Source: Chthoniobacterales bacterium (GTDB taxonomy: Bacteria; Verrucomicrobiota; Verrucomicrobiia; Chthoniobacterales; UBA10450). From it: a DNA stretch of 5,662 bases. The stretch's first letter is position 1, and every line of letters starts with the position of its first letter. The DNA is taken from assembly GCA_013695925.1 (NCBI GenBank), contig JACCZO010000282.1:1-5662 (forward strand), written 5' to 3'. The notes beneath the pieces were generated by a model. It was not told the DNA's origin and did not search any database. It worked only from the letters and a program-made list of their open reading frames with translations. This document shows, piece by piece, positions 1 to 5,088 of the stretch. The translations under genes and the position numbers were made by a program.

Positions 1-283
1 CCAGTGCCATTTTGTAGGTCACGGTGCCGGCCACGATCATGACGTCGCACTGGCGAGGTGAGAACCGCATCACCTCGGCGCCGAAACGGGCGATGTCGAA
101 ACGGGCGGAAGCGGTCGCCATGAGCTCGATCGCGCAACAGGCCAGGCCCATCGGCATGGGCCACAGGGAATTCTTGCGCATCCAATTCATGGCGGCGTCG
201 AGCTGGGTAAAGATGACGTTGCCCTCGATCTTGGAATCGTAGGCGGCAGGAACAGTTTTGTTCTCGGAAGTCGCGGCGTTCAT
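1..283 (-). CDS. nuoB: NADH-quinone oxidoreductase subunit B (NuoB), 3' end outside window
   Basis: NuoB is the peripheral-arm subunit of respiratory complex I that carries iron-sulfur cluster N2, which passes electrons to quinone. Ninety-four codons are visible before the left edge; the family is usually about 160-190 residues, so roughly the N-terminal half is present. Diagnostic stretches are NSLWPMPMGLACCAIELMA (residues 38-56) and FDIARFGAEVMRFSPRQCD (62-80), then MIVAGTVTYKMA (82-93). C49 and C50 are the adjacent cysteines expected to bind N2; the other two ligands lie beyond the edge. The ATG at 283 is forced: an in-frame stop lies five codons upstream and no other start lies between. 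There is no clear Shine-Dalgarno, only GGCGGA touching the ATG. A 334-nt non-coding stretch lies upstream instead of nuoA, the usual neighbour, so nuoB seems to begin its own transcription unit. The family call is secure. Confidence 0.96.
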   Translation of the reverse strand, partial: MNAATSENKTVPAAYDSKIEGNVIFTQLDAAMNWMRKNSLWPMPMGLACCAIELMATASARFDIARFGAEVMRFSPRQCDVMIVAGTVTYKMAL

Positions 284-302
284 TCCGCCGACAAACTAGG
301 GA

Positions 303-338
303 GCAGGCGCTGGTTGCGCAAGCCGGAGCGCCATCTGC
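303..338 (-). repeat. Inverted repeat in the presumed nuoB leader
   Basis: GGCGCT (306-311) pairs perfectly with AGCGCC (327-332) across a 15-nt loop that itself holds the palindrome TTGCGCAA (314-321). The stem can continue with GCA/TGC (303-305 with 336-338) past a small bulge. Read on the minus strand it would form a hairpin about 20 nt before the nuoB ATG. No run of U follows it, so it is not a standard intrinsic terminator. It could be a leader structure or chance pairing in GC-rich DNA. Confidence 0.3.
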
Positions 339-472
339 TTTGCGCGGCGCGAGTTACTCCGAGATTTTTCGGGACACGTGCGTTCTCAACTCAACCTGTT
401 GGAGCGAGGAATCAGCAGGCGTCCTGCAAATAACAGGCCGCAGTTCGGCTCTGTTGGAATCGGGACATAGAT

Positions 473-491
473 AGTCAGCTTTCAGTCAGCT
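473..491. repeat. Tandem 8-bp direct repeat AGTCAGCT, 11-bp period
   Basis: AGTCAGCT occurs at 473-480 and again at 484-491, separated by TTC. The 11-bp period is close to one helical turn, which is typical of paired half-sites for a regulator on one DNA face. It lies about 190 nt upstream of the nuoB start. No binding protein can be named; chance is possible for so short a repeat. Confidence 0.3.
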
Positions 492-550
492 AGTTCGCAA
501 CGATTGCACGCATTTTCAGGATGTGCTTTCCTCACTTAGAATTTTCATGG

Positions 551-597
551 GGAGCCGGTCAGCTCCTCACTGTGCCGCTCAAAGAGCTGCAGGAGCT
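551..597 (-). repeat. Hairpin-forming sequence just downstream of truA
   Basis: AGCTCCT (561-567) is the exact reverse complement of AGGAGCT (591-597), and between them GCTC AAA GAGC (577-587) forms a second small stem. A third possible stem is GGAGC (551-555) with GCTCC (561-565), which competes with the first. The structures begin about 20 nt after the truA stop on the minus strand. They could slow or end transcription or protect the 3' end, but there is no U-tract, so an intrinsic terminator is not supported. Confidence 0.3.
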
Positions 598-617
598 AGG
601 CGGAGCTTTCCGGAATT

Positions 618-1388
618 TTAGTAGCGAACCCGGACGAGCGTCAGACCCTCGGCGGGAGCGACCAGCCGCGGCTCGGCCGGGGCACCGTCGGCGAGACGCG
701 CCCGGACCTCTGCGACGGTTGTCTTCCCAAGGGCCGCCCGAACGGTCGCACCGACCATCAGGCGCACCATTTTGTAGAGGAATCCGTCGCCATCGAACTC
801 GATCGCCGTCACGTCTGGCGTCCGTTGCACCCGAACGCGTCGAATCGTCCGCATCGTTGATTCGACCGCGTGCCCGCGATTGGCCGCGAAGCCCGCGAAG
901 TTGTGCCGCCCGAGGAAAGCCCGCGCACAGGCCCGCAGCACTTTGTCATCCAGAGTGCCGCTTACATGCCAGGCGCGGCCGAGTTCAAAGGGCGAAAAGA
1001 CAGGCGTTGTCGCGATCCGATATCGGTAAACTTTTCCTCGCGCGGCAAAGCGCGCGTGGAAATTTTTCGAAACGAAACTGCAGCGCAGAACCCGGATCTT
1101 TGCGGGAAGCGATGCGTTCAAGGCCGCCGCCAGGACCTCTGGCGCGAGGCGGTTTGGCGGAAGGTCGACGTGGGCGCATTGTCCAAACGCGTGCACGCCG
1201 GCATCGGTCCGCCCCGCGCCGTGCACGCGAATTTGCTGGCCGGTAATCTGGAGGAAAGCCGCTTCGAGGCGGTCCTGGATGGTGTCGCCGCGGGCCTGGC
1301 TTTGCCAGCCAGAGAAACCGGCACCGTCATAAGCGACGATCAGTTTCAGGCGCCGCCCGGATGGCGCCGTCCGTTTCTCGTTAGGCAA
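618..1388 (-). CDS. truA: tRNA pseudouridine(38-40) synthase TruA
   Basis: TruA isomerises uridines 38, 39 and 40 in the anticodon arm of many tRNAs. Counting from the TTG at 1388 the protein has 256 residues, normal for the family. Seen in order: LKLIVAYDGAGFSGWQ (14-29), the catalytic motif GRTDAGVHA (59-67) with D62 as nucleophile, NFHARFAARGKVYRY (109-123), and DGFLYKMVRLMVG (201-213). Together these make the assignment firm. The start is the uncertain part. No ATG lies near the expected N-terminus. TTG overlaps the last 8 nt of yqgF and gives a sensible length; a start farther upstream would add a low-complexity arginine-rich tail translated out of frame through yqgF. Just after the TTG, the DNA matches the yqgF initiation region but lacks its ATG (see findings). 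Translation is probably coupled to yqgF. truA is the last gene of the manC-yqgF-truA cluster. Confidence 0.95.
   Translation of the reverse strand: MPNEKRTAPSGRRLKLIVAYDGAGFSGWQSQARGDTIQDRLEAAFLQITGQQIRVHGAGRTDAGVHAFGQCAHVDLPPNRLAPEVLAAALNASLPAKIRVLRCSFVSKNFHARFAARGKVYRYRIATTPVFSPFELGRAWHVSGTLDDKVLRACARAFLGRHNFAGFAANRGHAVESTMRTIRRVRVQRTPDVTAIEFDGDGFLYKMVRLMVGATVRAALGKTTVAEVRARLADGAPAEPRLVAPAEGLTLVRVRY
1371..1386 (-). repeat. Copy of the yqgF initiation sequence at the yqgF/truA junction, ATG missing
   Basis: On the minus strand this reads GCCTAACGAG directly followed by AAACGG. The same letters occur at 1840-1822 with ATG between the two halves, where ATG is the yqgF start. The next base (A) also matches, giving 17 matching nt. 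Restoring ATG here would keep the truA frame and place its start 4 nt after the yqgF stop, a very ordinary arrangement. Whether this is biological loss, sequence error or coincidence cannot be decided from one sequence. Confidence 0.5.
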
Positions 1389-1830
1389 AGGGACTCGGCC
1401 CGAGGCCGCCCTGGTTGGAGACCAGGCTGTCGAGATAACTTTGGAGAAGCATCTGAGCGGCCACCTGGTCGATGTAGCCGCGACTTTCCCGGACGGATTT
1501 GCCCGCTTCCCGCAGTGCGCGCTGGGCCGCCACGGTCGAGAGTCGCTCGTCCCAGGTGCGCACCGGGCAGGCGATTTCGGTCCGCAACTTTTCCGCAAAC
1601 CCACTCGCTTCCTCGGCCGACGCGCCCACGCTGCCATTCATGTGGCGGGGGAGACCGACCACGATCAGCTCGACATTTTTTTCCGCGACGAGGGCAGCAA
1701 TCCGCCCCACCGGATCGGCCACCTTCGCGACCGCGATCGTCTCGGTCGGATGGGCCAGCATTTGCAGCTCGTCGGAGAGCGCGACGCCAATCCGCGCCCG
1801 GCCATAATCGATTCCCATGATCCGTTTCAT
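1381..1830 (-). CDS. ruvX: Putative pre-16S rRNA nuclease YqgF/RuvX (Holliday junction resolvase-like fold)
   Basis: The protein has 149 residues, the usual size for this RNase H-like family, whose E. coli member is needed for processing the 5' end of 16S rRNA. The family also resembles RuvC resolvase, hence the second name. Visible motifs are GIDYGRARIGVALSD (6-20) with the catalytic aspartate D8, VVGLPRHMNGS (57-67), TWDERLST (92-99) with E95, and IDQVAAQMLLQSYLD (120-134) with D121. All acidic active-site positions are present. The ATG at 1830 puts the first motif at the normal distance; a second ATG four codons later is possible but too close to the fold. The start lies 18 nt after the manC stop, with only a weak CGAG before it, and the stop codon lies inside the start of truA. 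Both spacings argue for one transcript. Confidence 0.95.
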   Translation of the reverse strand: MKRIMGIDYGRARIGVALSDELQMLAHPTETIAVAKVADPVGRIAALVAEKNVELIVVGLPRHMNGSVGASAEEASGFAEKLRTEIACPVRTWDERLSTVAAQRALREAGKSVRESRGYIDQVAAQMLLQSYLDSLVSNQGGLGPSPFA

Positions 1831-1840
1831 CTCGTTAGGC
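1822..1840 (-). promoter_or_regulatory. yqgF translation initiation sequence, partner of 1371-1386
   Basis: On the minus strand GCCTAACGAG precedes the ATG and AAACGG follows it. The region lacks a recognisable AGGAGG-type site. Its near-identical copy without ATG lies at the truA junction. The entry marks the matching partner and is not a claim of a known regulatory element. Confidence 0.4.
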
Positions 1841-1848
1841 GATTCTTT

Positions 1849-2922
1849 TTATTGCAGTTCGGGCGGCAGCTTGCCGACCATGTTCTTGATCTTTTCCGCG
1901 TCGTGCCGGCTGCAAATCAGAATCGTGTCGTCCGTCCGGATAACGATCAGGTTGTGCACTCCGAGGAGCGCGATTTTGGCTGGATGGTCGCTGAAGACGA
2001 TATTGTTTGTCGCCTGCAAAGTGGTGAGCTCGCAGTTGGCGGCGTTCGCGCTCTCGTCCTTGGGCAAATAAGCGGCGACCGCGCGCCAGCCGCCGACATC
2101 GTCCCAATCGAAACTTGCTTCCACCATCAGGACGCGGTCGGCTTTTTCCATGATCGCATAATCGAAGGAGGTCATCGGCAGCCCGGCGAAGCGGCTGCTC
2201 ATCGCGCGGTCCCAGTTCCCGGGCGCGCGGAGCTGCGAAATGAAATTCGCCAGCTCGGGCGCGTGCCGATTGAATTCGCTCAGGACGGTCGAGACCGACC
2301 AAACGAACATGCCCGCGTTCCAGCGGAAGTTGCCTTTGCGCACGAAAGCGTCGGCCAGCTCGGCGTTTGGTTTTTCGCGAAAGCGAACGACCCGGAAGAC
2401 GTCGTTAGGCGTGGACCGGTCCTTCAAGGGGGCGGGCGCGCCTTGTTCGATGTAGCCGAATCCCGGACAGGCCCAGGTCGGCTTGACTCCGATCGTGACG
2501 AGGGAACCAGTTTCTTCGGCGGCGCGGGCCGCAGTCCGCATTGTTTCCTGGAATGCGGCGCGATCCTTGATCACGTGGTCCGCGGGCAATACCATCATGG
2601 TCGCCCGATGATCGCGCGCTGCGACCCAGGCGGTGGCAAGCGCGACTGCCGCTGCGGTGTCGCGCTTGGCCGGCTCGGCGACGATGTTTTCCCGCGGAAA
2701 CGCCGGGAACAACCCACGTACCGCTTCTTCCTGGTCGACATTTGTCAGGACGAGGGTCCGCTCGGTTGGGACCAAGCCTTCGAGCCGATCGATTGTCTCT
2801 TCGATCAGGGTCTTATCAGAGACGAGCTTTAGTAGTTGCTTGGGCCGCGCGCGCCGGCTGAGCGGCCAAAAACGTTCACCGCTGCCGCCGGCCAGAATGA
2901 GCGCATAAAGCGGTTTAGTCAT
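1849..2922 (-). CDS. manC: Mannose-1-phosphate guanylyltransferase (GDP-mannose pyrophosphorylase)
   Basis: This cytoplasmic enzyme makes GDP-mannose from mannose-1-phosphate and GTP, supplying mannose and derived sugars for polysaccharide, LPS or glycoprotein synthesis. The 357-residue length fits the short form with only the nucleotidyltransferase domain and no fused phosphomannose isomerase. Motifs in order: LILAGGSGERFWPLSRRARPKQ region (8-29; nucleotide-binding loop with K28), VLPADHVI (111-118; metal-binding D115), GFGYIEQG (154-161), FREKPN (181-186), WNAGMFVW (201-208), and FDWDDVGGW (271-279). The segment EPAKRDTAAAV (83-93) departs from the common EPxGRNTAPA form at several places; the substrate effect is unknown. 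ATG 2922 is chosen because the conserved first strand begins a few residues later. An in-frame TTG at 2949 would add nine residues without family support. There is no good Shine-Dalgarno. It is first gene of the cluster with yqgF and truA, transcribed from the 76-nt divergent spacer. Confidence 0.94.
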   Translation of the reverse strand: MTKPLYALILAGGSGERFWPLSRRARPKQLLKLVSDKTLIEETIDRLEGLVPTERTLVLTNVDQEEAVRGLFPAFPRENIVAEPAKRDTAAAVALATAWVAARDHRATMMVLPADHVIKDRAAFQETMRTAARAAEETGSLVTIGVKPTWACPGFGYIEQGAPAPLKDRSTPNDVFRVVRFREKPNAELADAFVRKGNFRWNAGMFVWSVSTVLSEFNRHAPELANFISQLRAPGNWDRAMSSRFAGLPMTSFDYAIMEKADRVLMVEASFDWDDVGGWRAVAAYLPKDESANAANCELTTLQATNNIVFSDHPAKIALLGVHNLIVIRTDDTILICSRHDAEKIKNMVGKLPPELQ

Positions 2923-2998
2923 TGGGGAAAGTTGGTTCAAGCCGGTCAAAAGTTTTTCCCGTTTCCTTTTTTCGCTGCGAGAAGTATAAGGTTAGGCG
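2923..2998. promoter_or_regulatory. Divergent spacer between manC and the small membrane protein gene
   Basis: Seventy-six bases separate two starts that face away from each other, so promoters for both directions should lie here or overlap the coding starts. T-rich tracts (about 2951-2972 on the plus strand) make it the most AT-rich spot nearby. TATAAG (2985-2990) resembles a -10 box for the plus direction, but it would leave almost no leader and has no good -35. No convincing pair was found for the manC direction. The role is inferred from gene orientation. Confidence 0.4.
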
Positions 2999-3301
2999 AT
3001 GTCCATTTCGTTATCCATTCCAAAAACGGCGGAAGCACTGCCGTTGGACGGATTGCTTACCCTTACCCGGACCGCCTTTGGTCTTGGCTTGGGAATGCTG
3101 GTGGCGGAGCGTCTGAATCGCCCCGCACGCCAGGCGACCGCGATCGCGCTCGTTTCAGTCGGGACGCTGGCCGTCATTCCGTTGCTCGTGAAAATGGCTC
3201 TGGAGCGAATCAATCGGCCGGAGAGCGAGCGCGGGATGCGTCGCCGCCTGCTCTCGATCCGCAGCGCTTCGGGTTACGGCTCCGAGCACGACATCTTTTA
3301 G
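2999..3301 (+). CDS. Small membrane protein of unknown function (100 residues)
   Basis: I do not recognise a family. The protein has two hydrophobic stretches, about residues 18-36 (rich in Gly and Leu) and 46-67 (Ala/Val/Leu-rich), which can be two transmembrane helices forming a hairpin. There is no cleavable signal peptide. Each stretch ends in the same hexapeptide pattern, ERLNRP at 37-42 and ERINRP at 69-74. The C-terminal third is hydrophilic, with RRR at 81-83 and an end rich in Ser, Gly and His. The ATG at 2999 is preceded by AAGG about 9 nt away, one of the better ribosome-binding candidates in the window. Codon use has the same GC-rich third positions as neighbouring genes. It stands alone, divergent from manC and followed by a palindromic element. 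It is likely real, since start, stop, spacing and hydrophobic pattern all agree, but without homology this remains a prediction. Confidence 0.65.
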   Translation: MSISLSIPKTAEALPLDGLLTLTRTAFGLGLGMLVAERLNRPARQATAIALVSVGTLAVIPLLVKMALERINRPESERGMRRRLLSIRSASGYGSEHDIF

Positions 3302-3311
3302 AGGCGGCTCA

Positions 3312-3412
3312 TGTAGACGCTTCGCTCTGCGAAGCGCGGCCTGCGCTTCCAAATTCTTAGCCGTTCGGAAGGCGACATTTTTCCCCGCGCTTCGCAGAGT
3401 GAAGCGGCTACA
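3312..3412. repeat. REPIN-like palindromic element, 28-nt inverted arms around a 45-nt centre
   Basis: The left arm (3312-3339) and right arm (3385-3412) pair at 26 of 28 positions; the mismatches are 3317/3407 and 3324/3400. Each arm also contains its own stem: CGCTTCG and CGAAGCG around a CTCTG loop on the left, with one wobble in the right copy. Two imperfect palindromes in opposite orientation at close spacing is the architecture of REPINs, which are non-autonomous repeats mobilised in other bacteria by RAYT transposases. The centre holds a further weak pairing, CGCTTCC (3344-3350) with GGAAGGCG (3367-3374). It lies between the small membrane gene and the carboxylase gene. In RNA it would be a very stable hairpin that could protect or end the upstream transcript. 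That it is repeated elsewhere in the genome is assumed, not shown. Confidence 0.7.
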
Positions 3413-3449
3413 GCTTGATCGGCTGGCTTCGCCGCGGTAAGTCCACCCG

Positions 3450-5084
3450 ATGACATCGCGCGCCGACTCCGCCACCCGCAATGCGCTTCGCGAAAGATGC
3501 GAAGCCATTCTCCGCGAGGAGGAAATTCTACGCGAAGGCGGCGGCAAGGTCGGCCAGGATCGGCAACGCAAAAGAGGTCGCCTCCCGGCCAGGGAGCGCA
3601 TTCAGCTCCTGCTCGACAAGGACGCGGATTTTCTCGAGATCGGGCTCTGGGCCGCTCATAAAATGTATGAGCAGTGGGGCAGCGTCCCGGCCGCTGGCGC
3701 GGTTGTCGGCATCGGCAAAGTCGCCGGCGTTCCGTGCATGATTATCGCCAACGACGCGACCGTGAAGGCGGGCGCTTTTTTTCCCCAGACCGCGAAGAAG
3801 CTCATCCGCGCGCAACGCATCGCCTTCGAATGCGCGCTCCCGATCATTTACCTGGTCGATTCTTCCGGCGTTTTTCTCCCGATGCAGGACGAGATTTTTC
3901 CCGACGAAGACGATTTCGGCCGGATCTTTCGCAACAACTCGGTCATCTCCGCCGCGGGCGTTCCGCAGTTTGCGGCCATCATGGGAAATTGCGTCGCGGG
4001 CGGCGCATATCTGCCGGTGCTCTGCGACAAAGTGCTCATGACCGAGGGCAGCGGCCTTTACCTCGCTGGGCCGTCGTTAGTCCAAGCCGCCATCGGGCAG
4101 GTCGTTGATGCCGAAGAACTCGGCGGCGCGAAGATGCACGCCGAAGTCAGCGGCACGGTCGATTTTTACGAGAAAGATGACCCGGCCTGCCTGAAACGAA
4201 TTCGTTCTCTCGTCGCGCATCTCCCGGAAGCAGAGGCGGCGAAGAAAAACGGAGCGAAAATGAAGATCGCCGGGCCCGCGAAAAAGCCGGAAGCGGTCTA
4301 CGATTTGATCGGCCTCGAAGGCCAGAAACAATACGACGCGCGCGATCTCCTCGCCTCGATCATCGACGCCGATTCGCTCGATGAATACAAGGCCGACTAC
4401 GGCAAGACGCTCGTCACCACTTACGCCCGGATCGGCGGCCACTCCGTCGGGATCGTGGCCAACCAGCGGCACCAGGTGCGGACGAAAAAGGCCGGCATCC
4501 AGATGGGCGGCGTCATCTATTCCGACAGCGCCGACAAAGCCGCGCGTTTCGTCATGGATTGCAATCAAACCGGATTGCCGATCATTTTTTTCCAGGACGT
4601 GACCGGGTTCATGGTCGGACGCGATGCTGAACAGAGCGGAATCATTCGGAGCGGAGCGAAACTGGTCAACGCGGTCAGCAATTCCGTCGTGCCGAAGATC
4701 ACGATCGTGGTCGGCGGATCTTTTGGCGCGGGCAACTACGCGCTCTGCGGCCGGGCTTACGATCCGCGTTTCATCCTCGCCTGGCCCAATGCGCGCTACG
4801 CGGTAATGGGTGCGGCTCAGGCTTCCGATACCGTCTTCGCTGTCCTCGCGAAATCACGGGAACGGGGCGACCAAAAAGCGTCGGCCGAAGAACTCGAGCA
4901 ATTGCGCGCCAAGGTGAAGGAAACCTACGAGGAGCAAACCGACATCCGTTACGGCGCGGCGCGGGGCTGGCTCGACGGCATCATTCAGCCGCACGAAACG
5001 CGCGACGTGCTGCTGCGCCTGCTCAGCTACGTCGCCCGGCCGATGCCGAAGACCCGCTTCCACATGGGCGTGGTCCAGACTTGA
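3450..5084 (+). CDS. Acyl-CoA carboxylase carboxyltransferase (beta) subunit, probably methylcrotonoyl-CoA carboxylase
   Basis: This subunit transfers the carboxyl group from carboxybiotin to an acyl-CoA. Its 544 residues match methylcrotonoyl-CoA carboxylase beta chains and contain both crotonase-like carboxyltransferase halves. N-domain landmarks are IIANDATVKAG (98-108), IYLVDSSGVFLPMQDE (133-148), FGRIF (156-160) and the oxyanion loop NCVAGGAY (180-187). C-domain landmarks are DVTGFMVGRDAE (383-394) and the second oxyanion loop GGSFGAGNYALCGRAY (422-437). The first half (ANDATVK, FLPMQDE, DDFGRIF) resembles MccB. Relative to classical MccB as I recall it, there is extra sequence near 341-353 before GGVIYSDSADKA, a form seen in acyl-CoA carboxylases of Bacteroidota-like bacteria, so substrate is not certain; geranyl-CoA or glutaconyl-CoA-type activities are alternatives. 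No biotin carboxylase partner is in view. The adjacent HMG-CoA lyase favours leucine breakdown (mccB/liuB role). The ATG at 3450 has only a weak upstream GGTAAG. Confidence 0.9.
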   Translation: MTSRADSATRNALRERCEAILREEEILREGGGKVGQDRQRKRGRLPARERIQLLLDKDADFLEIGLWAAHKMYEQWGSVPAAGAVVGIGKVAGVPCMIIANDATVKAGAFFPQTAKKLIRAQRIAFECALPIIYLVDSSGVFLPMQDEIFPDEDDFGRIFRNNSVISAAGVPQFAAIMGNCVAGGAYLPVLCDKVLMTEGSGLYLAGPSLVQAAIGQVVDAEELGGAKMHAEVSGTVDFYEKDDPACLKRIRSLVAHLPEAEAAKKNGAKMKIAGPAKKPEAVYDLIGLEGQKQYDARDLLASIIDADSLDEYKADYGKTLVTTYARIGGHSVGIVANQRHQVRTKKAGIQMGGVIYSDSADKAARFVMDCNQTGLPIIFFQDVTGFMVGRDAEQSGIIRSGAKLVNAVSNSVVPKITIVVGGSFGAGNYALCGRAYDPRFILAWPNARYAVMGAAQASDTVFAVLAKSRERGDQKASAEELEQLRAKVKETYEEQTDIRYGAARGWLDGIIQPHETRDVLLRLLSYVARPMPKTRFHMGVVQT

Positions 5085-5088
5085 GTCG

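Larger units (their letters stand above)
284..617. other. Gene-free region between truA and nuoB, likely nuoB promoter and leader
   Basis: This 334-nt stretch lies downstream of truA and upstream of nuoB, both on the minus strand. I found no convincing coding sequence. One open frame enters from 521 on the plus strand, but it continues antisense through truA and resembles nothing. The middle part (about 360-540) is less GC-rich than the genes, as expected for a control region. On the minus strand TTGCGA (about 502-497) followed 17 nt later by TGACTA is a very weak sigma-70-like pair, which I do not call as a promoter. Three small repeat structures within the region are listed separately. No tRNA or other known RNA was recognised. 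Confidence 0.6.

Noticed and set aside
24..242. 72-codon plus-strand open frame
   Set aside because: It is antisense to nuoB, whose translation matches the family throughout.
551..597. Intrinsic terminator after truA
   Set aside because: Stems are present, but no U-rich tract follows on the minus strand; it is kept only as a hairpin-forming repeat.
1389..1637. Upstream extension of truA to an ATG at 1637 (83 extra residues)
   Set aside because: The added part is out-of-frame yqgF sequence, rich in Arg, Ser and Pro, and TruA proteins do not have such an N-terminal extension.
521..1820. Two overlapping plus-strand open frames (521-1246 and 870-1820)
   Set aside because: Both are antisense to truA and yqgF, have arginine- and proline-rich translations and show no family features.
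1441..2832. 463-codon open frame on the plus strand, longer than any minus-strand gene it covers
   Set aside because: It lies antisense to manC and yqgF, both of which have complete family motifs. Its translation has no recognisable domain and looks like the usual mirror frame of GC-rich coding DNA.
2923..2949. TTG start nine codons upstream for manC
   Set aside because: The family fold begins right after the ATG at 2922 and the extra residues have no support.
2985..2990. TATAAG as the -10 box of the small membrane gene
   Set aside because: It is only 8 nt from the ATG with no recognisable -35 element at the right distance, so it is mentioned but not called.
2836..3360. 174-codon plus-strand open frame across the manC start, the spacer and the palindrome
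   Set aside because: It overlaps the better supported small membrane gene in another frame and runs through the palindromic element; the translation is arginine-rich and shows no domain.
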